In this document: positions 59,172 through 64,000 of the stretch, in pieces
Layout of the letters: each line of letters begins with the position of its first letter
How positions within the stretch are numbered: the first letter of the stretch is position 1
Program-made: the position numbers and the translations under genes
DNA from: an uncultured Pseudomonadota bacterium
GTDB lineage: Bacteria > Myxococcota_A > UBA796 > SXON01
DNA: 64,000 nucleotides
Reading direction: 5' to 3'
Assembly: GCA_903921785.1 (NCBI GenBank)
Contig: CAIXRH010000014.1
Coordinates: 19,198 to 83,197 of the forward strand
Notes under the pieces: generated by a model
The model's input: the letters and a program-made list of their open reading frames with translations, nothing else
Told to the model about the DNA's origin: nothing
The model's database searches: none

Positions 59172-61072
59172 TCCGCGGGCCCCCGCACCCACCGCACTCC
59201 GCTCACCGCCCACCCCGGCTCCCCGCCCCACGGCGACGATCGGGGCGTGGAGACCTCGGCGAACGCCCAGGTCGACATCGGCAGGGTCACGGTCGCGGCG
59301 CCGGCCGCGCCGAGCGGGACGACGCGCGTGCCGACGTCGGTGTGGAGCGTCACTGTGATCGGGCCCATCCAGGCGGGCGCCGCCGCGGTGATCGTCACGG
59401 TCGGGAACGCCTCGAGCTCCGCCTCGACCCGCTCCAGGTGCACCCACGGACCGTTCCCCGCCGACGCGGTACGATCATAGAGCGCGCGCTCCACCGCCGG
59501 GAGGTTGCGCACCCCCACGTACGGCAGCCAGGTGCGGTGGGAGACCGGTTGCGCGTCGATCCAGGCGTCGGCGAGCGCCGCGAGGACCGGAATGTCTTCG
59601 GGGCCGTCGAGCCAGAGCCCGTCGGGCGGGACGGGCCAGTCCCAGGCGGGAGTGGGGCCGGCGAGGGCGGCGGCGGCCCAGTCGGCGGTGGCGATCACGA
59701 AGTGGTCCGCGCCGGCGCCGCCGCGCACGAGGGTGAGCAGGTCGGCCGGATCGACCGGGTCGGGGGCGCCGTGCCCCGCGCGGCGGGTCGTCGCGGAAGC
59801 GCCCCACGACCACGCGGCGCCGAGGGTGCGGGTGCCGACGAGGGTGAGGGTCTCGTCGCGGGACTCCGCGTAGACCACCGGCACCTCGTCGTCGGCGAGG
59901 AACAGCGACAACCCGACGCCCTGCGCGTGCCCGAGCGCGCGGCCCACGGTGGCGAGCCCGGCGTGGTCGGCGTCGGGGGCGGCCTCCACGGCGAAGTCCC
60001 CGAGGAGCGTACCACCCGACGACCAGGTGGCCGGGGAGCCGGGGCCGGCGCCCTCCGGCCACGTCACCGTGTCGGGCAGGGACCGGGGCAGCGTGAGCAC
60101 CTCGGTGTCCTCTCCGCCCGAGAACCAGCCGTGCCACGCGCCATACGCCGGTCCCGCCCACACCCACACCTCGCCGGGCTCGATCCCGAGCGGGGCGCGG
60201 CCGCCGCCGGTCGGCAGGGGGTGGTCGGCGGCGGCGAAGCGCACGGTCGCGTCGAGGGGGGTGCCGCGGTCGTCCCGGACGAGGACGGTGAGGCCGCCAC
60301 AGGCAACGAGGACGAGGCCGTCGTAGCGGCAGCCGTTGCGGGCGGCGCGGAGGGCGGCGAGGGCCGGGGCGTGGAGGGTGGCGACGCCGCCGTAGACCGG
60401 CACGCGGTCGACCACGCGGTCGCCGTCGAGCACCTCGACGACGTCGGCGTTGACCTCCACGTCGAACGGCCCAACGTCGGGCCAGCGATCGGCCGGGTCG
60501 AGGAGAACCCCCTTCAACCCCGCGACGGGCACCTGCCCCCATCCGTCAAATGACGGATCCGGGGGAGACGCCAGGTCCAAGGAGAAGAACGCCGTGCCGG
60601 ATCGCGCGACGTCGCCGACGCGGTCGACGCCGGGGCGGGGGACCCAGGTGCCCGTGGGCGCGGCGGCGGCGTCGAGGGTGAGGCGGGGGACGTCGGCGTC
60701 GAGGTGCCAGGTGAAGCCGGGGAGGCGGAGCTCTGCGGCGGCCTCGAGGGTGACCGGCTCGATGGTGCTGCGGTCGCCGTCGGGGGCGAGCTCCATCAAC
60801 AGGTCCGCGCCGCCGACCGGGGCGGCGTCCACCAGGGTGCCGCCGTCTTCGCCGAGCTGGGTGAGCGCCGCGTAGGTGTCGCGCACCACGAACCGCGCGA
60901 CGGCGTTCTCCAGGAGCCAGTCCCCGATCCGGCCTTCGCCGCCGATCAGCTCGTCGGTGCACGCGATGCGCTTCACGCGCACCTCCCCGGCGGCCAGCTC
61001 CCGCGGGTCGCAGGACAGGGGCAGCTCCCCGGGGTCGGGCGCGCAGGCGGCGAGGAGGAGGAGCGCGAGCAC
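59168..61072 (-). CDS. large lipoprotein, unknown function
   Basis: The likely start GTG 61072 gives the lipoprotein signal LALLLLAAC followed by A-P-D-P-G. The 634-residue protein is beta-rich, with many Gly, Asp and Trp, and contains Cys pairs near the N-terminus (S-C-D-P, I-A-C-T). In the first 200 residues the pattern D-W-L-L-E-N-A-V-A-R-F-V-V resembles the start of secreted proteins with amidohydrolase-like layout (CehA/McbA type), but the metal-binding His set is not clear. The Shine-Dalgarno is weak, so the start is uncertain. It heads an operon with two membrane proteins. Confidence 0.65.
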   Translation of the reverse strand: MLALLLLAACAPDPGELPLSCDPRELAAGEVRVKRIACTDELIGGEGRIGDWLLENAVARFVVRDTYAALTQLGEDGGTLVDAAPVGGADLLMELAPDGDRSTIEPVTLEAAAELRLPGFTWHLDADVPRLTLDAAAAPTGTWVPRPGVDRVGDVARSGTAFFSLDLASPPDPSFDGWGQVPVAGLKGVLLDPADRWPDVGPFDVEVNADVVEVLDGDRVVDRVPVYGGVATLHAPALAALRAARNGCRYDGLVLVACGGLTVLVRDDRGTPLDATVRFAAADHPLPTGGGRAPLGIEPGEVWVWAGPAYGAWHGWFSGGEDTEVLTLPRSLPDTVTWPEGAGPGSPATWSSGGTLLGDFAVEAAPDADHAGLATVGRALGHAQGVGLSLFLADDEVPVVYAESRDETLTLVGTRTLGAAWSWGASATTRRAGHGAPDPVDPADLLTLVRGGAGADHFVIATADWAAAALAGPTPAWDWPVPPDGLWLDGPEDIPVLAALADAWIDAQPVSHRTWLPYVGVRNLPAVERALYDRTASAGNGPWVHLERVEAELEAFPTVTITAAAPAWMGPITVTLHTDVGTRVVPLGAAGAATVTLPMSTWAFAEVSTPRSSPWGGEPGWAVSGVRWVRGPAE

Positions 61073-61107
61073 CCGGGAGGGTAATCCGGCGGCGGCATGC
61101 CAAAGGA

Positions 61108-61183
61108 GCGCTGACGGTCGCTCGAAGCGCAACCGTGCGCTCACCGACGGTCGGTTGAAGCGCCGAGGGTGGGGATGCGCATC
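61108..61183 (+). repeat. dispersed 76-bp repeat, copy 2
   Basis: Matches 9091-9166 at 63 of 76 positions in the same orientation. The right part overlaps the last 14 codons of the ATPase gene on the minus strand; the left part is intergenic. An odd palindrome ACCGAC-G-GTCGGT lies at 61143-61155 within it. Confidence 0.6.
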
Positions 61184-61713
61184 AACACCGCCTGGACCTC
61201 GGCCACCCGCTCGTCGAGCGCCACCGCCTCCAAGGCGTGGACCCGCTCCGCGCACCTCCGCACCATGCCCTCGATGAGCAGGTGGGTGTGGAGCTGCACC
61301 CAGGGATTGGAGCTTCGTACTCCGTCCGCGACCAGCGGGAGCCGCCCGTACGGCACCAGCACCACCAGCTCGTACCGCCCAGGCGCCATCGTGGCTTCAA
61401 GGTAGGGCACCGTGTCGGGCTCGTGGGGATCGGCAAAGCGGTAGTACAGCCAGAAGGCGGCGAAGTCGTACGACGCGCGGTCGGCGACGAAGGACGGATG
61501 GCGCGCTTCGGCCTCCTGCCGCTCCGCCCAGAGCCGGGCGACCAACCTGCGCATCCCATCGTGACCGAGGGTGTGGAGATCGGGCCCGCCCGACTCCAGG
61601 TACTCCCGCATGCCCTCCGGGAGGTACGGAAAGCCCAACTCGGCGGCGAGCGCCCGAGCGAGGGTGGACTTCCCGACCCCGGCGGAGCCACTGATCGCGA
61701 TACGCTGGCCCAT
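61141..61713 (-). CDS. AAA_28-type ATPase/kinase (NadR C-domain-like)
   Basis: The 190-residue protein starts with a Walker A loop I-A-I-S-G-S-A-G-V-G-K-S-T (about 5-17), followed by Y-L-P-E-G-M-R-E-Y, a segment resembling the lid of NadR ribosylnicotinamide kinase and the AAA_28 family. F-V-A-D-R-A-S-Y-D-F-A is the likely Walker B region. It should bind ATP and may phosphorylate a small nucleoside-type substrate. The last 14 codons lie in a dispersed repeat, so the C-terminal tail may be an addition. It diverges from the FHA gene with 35 bp between starts. Confidence 0.82.
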   Translation of the reverse strand: MGQRIAISGSAGVGKSTLARALAAELGFPYLPEGMREYLESGGPDLHTLGHDGMRRLVARLWAERQEAEARHPSFVADRASYDFAAFWLYYRFADPHEPDTVPYLEATMAPGRYELVVLVPYGRLPLVADGVRSSNPWVQLHTHLLIEGMVRRCAERVHALEAVALDERVAEVQAVLMRIPTLGASTDRR

Positions 61714-61748
61714 CGGTCCCGGTTATCCCGGGCGGGACAGGAGCCACG

Positions 61749-64000
61749 ATGGCGCAGTTGGCCGACTTCATCTCCCGCATCCTCTCGTCCGGGCGCACCC
61801 AGGGCCTCTCGGGTGGCGCCGAGGTGGTCGTCGACCCCGACCCGAGCGCGGCGTTCTACGTGGCTCGCCTGCGCCGACACCTCGCCGAGTCCGACTTCGT
61901 GGCCGACCCCGCGCAGCTCTGGTCCACCAAAAGTTACCAGGATCGGCGGGGCGGGCTCCGGGCGCACATCCACGCCGAGCGAGGGGACGGCATCGCCTCG
62001 TTCACCGACGTGCTGGTCGTGGTGAGCCAGGCCGATGCCCGTCGCGCCGCCACCCAGGCCGGCGAAGCGTGGACCGAACGGGCCGCTCGGGTGCTCGGCG
62101 AGAGCTTCACCGACTACTGCATCCAGGAGCGCTTCGAGCTGCTCTACGGCACCCGCCCGCTGCGCTTCCGCCTCGTGGCGGATGGCGGCAAGGAGATGCT
62201 CAACCAGTCCTTCGGCCTTGAGCCTGGCGAGTTCATCACCGGCCTCCTCCCGAACCTCTACGTCGGCCCCGCGCCGCGGAGCCGCCCGGTGCTCGCGGTG
62301 CACCTCAACCTCCCCGGCGTGTGGGAGGGCTACCGCGAGGTCGGCCGCCTCTACAGCGACCAGATCGTGTTCACCCTCGGCCGCCACTGGCTCGACAACT
62401 ACGCCAACCCCGCCCTGCGGGAGCCGGGGATCTACCGCCTCCAGCAGTACCCCGACGGCTCCCTGGTCCACGTGATCAGCCCCGAGCTCCAGGACCGGTA
62501 CTACGTACGCTCCGACCAGACGGACGCCGGCCCCAGCGTGCTCACGATCGCCGAGATGAACGGCCGCCCGGTGGCGTTCCTGGTGCTCGCGGTCGTGGAG
62601 TCGATGACGGTGGAGCTCCCCGCGCCCGAGCGGGCCGTCGCCGCCCCGCCGCCGATGCCGGCCATCGAGGCGCCTTCCGCGCATGCAGCGGCGCCCGTCA
62701 CGATCGACGCGCCCCCGCCCGAGTCCCGCCCGGGGCTCTCGAACAAGCAGAAGACCATCATCCCCGACGCGTTCGACACCCGCATCCTGACCCTCCACGA
62801 GCGGGGCGCGCTCCTCCAGAAGGTGCACTTCAGCAACTTCATGGAGGGCTATGACGTGTACCTGGGCCCCAAGGCCCAGATCGCGACCGCCGCCTCCGGG
62901 CAGCCCCGCGCGACGATCCAGGTGCGCTTCGGCCGGGTGAGCCTCCTGGCCAAGGAGCCGGGCGTGAAGGCGGACGGCAAGGCGCTCGAGCCCGGGCAGC
63001 CGCTCGTGCTCAAGGGCAACGTGACCATCGAGGTGGACGGCGTGAAGGTCGAGTATCGCGACCTCAGCGGGGTGAAGGCCGAGGGCTGGCCCTACCTCGG
63101 CGAGCTCCGCCGTCCGGGTGGCGGCAGCTACCTCGACTTCGGCGCCGTCTACCAGATCGGCCGCGACCGCCGCACCAAGGTGCGCCTCCCCGACGAACCC
63201 CACAACGACAACATCGCCTGGCTGCCCAGCGTGGGCGGCGGCGCCACCATCCGCTCCCGCACCGGCGACATCCCGAAGTCGAGGTTCTACACCGACTCGA
63301 TCATGGTGGCGTCCACCCACGCGGAGATCGACCTCACCGGCGAGCCCGTGCTCCGCTGCCTCGCACGCCACTGCTATGCGTTCGTGCGCCGGGGAACCGA
63401 GGTCTTCGCCCTCTTCCCCCGCGAGGGCGCCGGCGGCCGCCACGAGGTGGACCTGCGCCCCCACGACGAGGTGCTCGTCGGCAACTGCCTGTTCCAGGCC
63501 GCCTACCCGCCGGTGACGCAGGCCACCTCCGCCCCGCCCCCGGCGGCGCTCCCCCGCTTCACCGCCACCGACCTCGCTTCGCTGGCCGACTCGGTGAAGC
63601 CCTCCGCCCAGCCAGCGCTCACGGTGGACCCCGTGCAGCCGGCCGGAATGGGCCTCGCCGGTCCCGCGCCGCGCCCCGTGCGAGAGAGCCGCGCCGGCGC
63701 GCTCGGGCGTTCAAAGAAGTCGATCGCCGAGGACCCGGTGGACGCCCCCGCGCCCGGCACGGGCGCCCCGCCCCCGCCGGTGGCGCTCGCCGCCTCCGAC
63801 CTCGACAGCCTCTCGATCTCCGCGCCGTTCCCCCAGGCCGCCGCGGCTGAGGCGGGCAAGAAGGGTCGCGGGAAGCCGCCGCCGGTCGAGGTGCCCGCCG
63901 AGCCTTCGCCCGCCGCCGCCCCGGCCGAGGCGTTCGACGCCTTCGACGCGCCCGCGCCGTCCCTCGTCGCGCCCGCGGCGGTGAACCCGCCCAAGGCCGC
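61749..64000 (+). CDS. FHA-domain protein, 3' truncated by the window edge
   Basis: From ATG 61749 the frame is open to the right edge (750 codons), so the stop is outside the window. Residues 1-285 form an alpha/beta domain I do not recognise, with F-T-D-Y-C-I-Q-E-R-F and a Y-R-E-V-G-R-L-Y segment. After a Pro/Ala linker, residues about 330-430 form a beta domain, and residues 465-580 an FHA domain: I-G-R-D (about 470-473) and S-T-H-A-E-I (522-527), the residues that bind phosphothreonine. A Pro/Ala-rich region follows. It probably reads the output of a Ser/Thr kinase such as the one encoded at the left end. Confidence 0.78.
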   Translation, partial: MAQLADFISRILSSGRTQGLSGGAEVVVDPDPSAAFYVARLRRHLAESDFVADPAQLWSTKSYQDRRGGLRAHIHAERGDGIASFTDVLVVVSQADARRAATQAGEAWTERAARVLGESFTDYCIQERFELLYGTRPLRFRLVADGGKEMLNQSFGLEPGEFITGLLPNLYVGPAPRSRPVLAVHLNLPGVWEGYREVGRLYSDQIVFTLGRHWLDNYANPALREPGIYRLQQYPDGSLVHVISPELQDRYYVRSDQTDAGPSVLTIAEMNGRPVAFLVLAVVESMTVELPAPERAVAAPPPMPAIEAPSAHAAAPVTIDAPPPESRPGLSNKQKTIIPDAFDTRILTLHERGALLQKVHFSNFMEGYDVYLGPKAQIATAASGQPRATIQVRFGRVSLLAKEPGVKADGKALEPGQPLVLKGNVTIEVDGVKVEYRDLSGVKAEGWPYLGELRRPGGGSYLDFGAVYQIGRDRRTKVRLPDEPHNDNIAWLPSVGGGATIRSRTGDIPKSRFYTDSIMVASTHAEIDLTGEPVLRCLARHCYAFVRRGTEVFALFPREGAGGRHEVDLRPHDEVLVGNCLFQAAYPPVTQATSAPPPAALPRFTATDLASLADSVKPSAQPALTVDPVQPAGMGLAGPAPRPVRESRAGALGRSKKSIAEDPVDAPAPGTGAPPPPVALAASDLDSLSISAPFPQAAAAEAGKKGRGKPPPVEVPAEPSPAAAPAEAFDAFDAPAPSLVAPAAVNPPKA

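Noticed and set aside
1..64000. tRNA, rRNA, insertion sequence, integrase or prophage genes
   Set aside because: None was recognised on reading both strands; short structured RNAs cannot be excluded without a covariance-model search.

Overview
The window is about 70% G+C, densely packed and contains no rRNA, tRNA, CRISPR array or insertion sequence that I could recognise. Gene content points to a Gram-negative predatory or deltaproteobacterial type such as a Myxococcota relative: a Ser/Thr kinase fused to an ATPase, von Willebrand A lipoproteins, a lipoprotein with DxDxDG(Y) metal-binding repeats, an outer-membrane beta-barrel protein, a bactofilin-like protein and a large chemosensory cluster. 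The lineage is inference from gene content, not from a marker gene. Many genes overlap by 1-4 bp (ATGA, GTGA, TGATG), so long polycistronic units are likely.

Region 1 (1-13.5 kb): the end of a VWA protein and a secreted protein on the + strand, then a long minus-strand run (bioA, selD, a lipoprotein, glpK, a membrane-anchored protein, a YdcF-like protein, a GNAT acetyltransferase, a DUF3109 protein, a protein kinase-ATPase). selD is read through an in-frame TGA at its catalytic position, so the organism probably makes selenoproteins. A secreted alpha/beta hydrolase and rpe follow on the + strand.

Region 2 (13.5-25.5 kb): a complete chemosensory system. A CheA and a small MshEN-like protein point left. 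STAS, CheY, a second CheA, CheW, a receptor, a CheR-CheD fusion with a His-Gly linker, CheB, CheY and a CheX-like protein point right and end at a strong terminator. A second receptor with a periplasmic domain follows. The order resembles the Pseudomonas che2 type of cluster.

Region 3 (25.5-29.1 kb): a Tat-exported sulfite-oxidase-family enzyme, ATP sulfurylase, and a convergent lipoprotein with a lamin-tail-like domain.

Region 4 (29.1-41.2 kb): the most interesting part. A nine-gene minus-strand unit encodes BoxC, BoxB, a small protein, a Tat-exported fused PaoA-PaoC-like molybdenum aldehyde oxidoreductase with its separate PaoB-like FAD subunit, a small Cys-rich protein, and 4-hydroxybenzoyl-CoA reductase (HcrC, HcrA, HcrB). 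The divergent boxR encodes the benzoyl-CoA-responsive repressor. Between boxC and boxR are two copies of a TGCA-N6-TGCA operator, each lying on the -10 box of one of two divergent promoters that share a -35 region. The predicted route is aromatic aldehyde to (4-hydroxy)benzoate outside the membrane, CoA activation by a ligase encoded elsewhere, dehydroxylation by Hcr, then epoxidation and ring cleavage by BoxB and BoxC. BoxA and the ligase are not in the window.

Region 5 (41.2-64 kb): mostly cell-envelope and hypothetical genes: a predicted clan-CD cysteine peptidase, an SGNH hydrolase/lipoprotein/GT-C-like unit, a bactofilin-like repeat protein, a VWA lipoprotein/beta-barrel/TPR set, a CoA-binding protein, a CDF metal exporter with an MFS transporter and a large membrane protein, an HTTM-like unit with a large lipoprotein, a small nucleotide kinase-like ATPase, and an FHA-domain protein that runs off the right edge.
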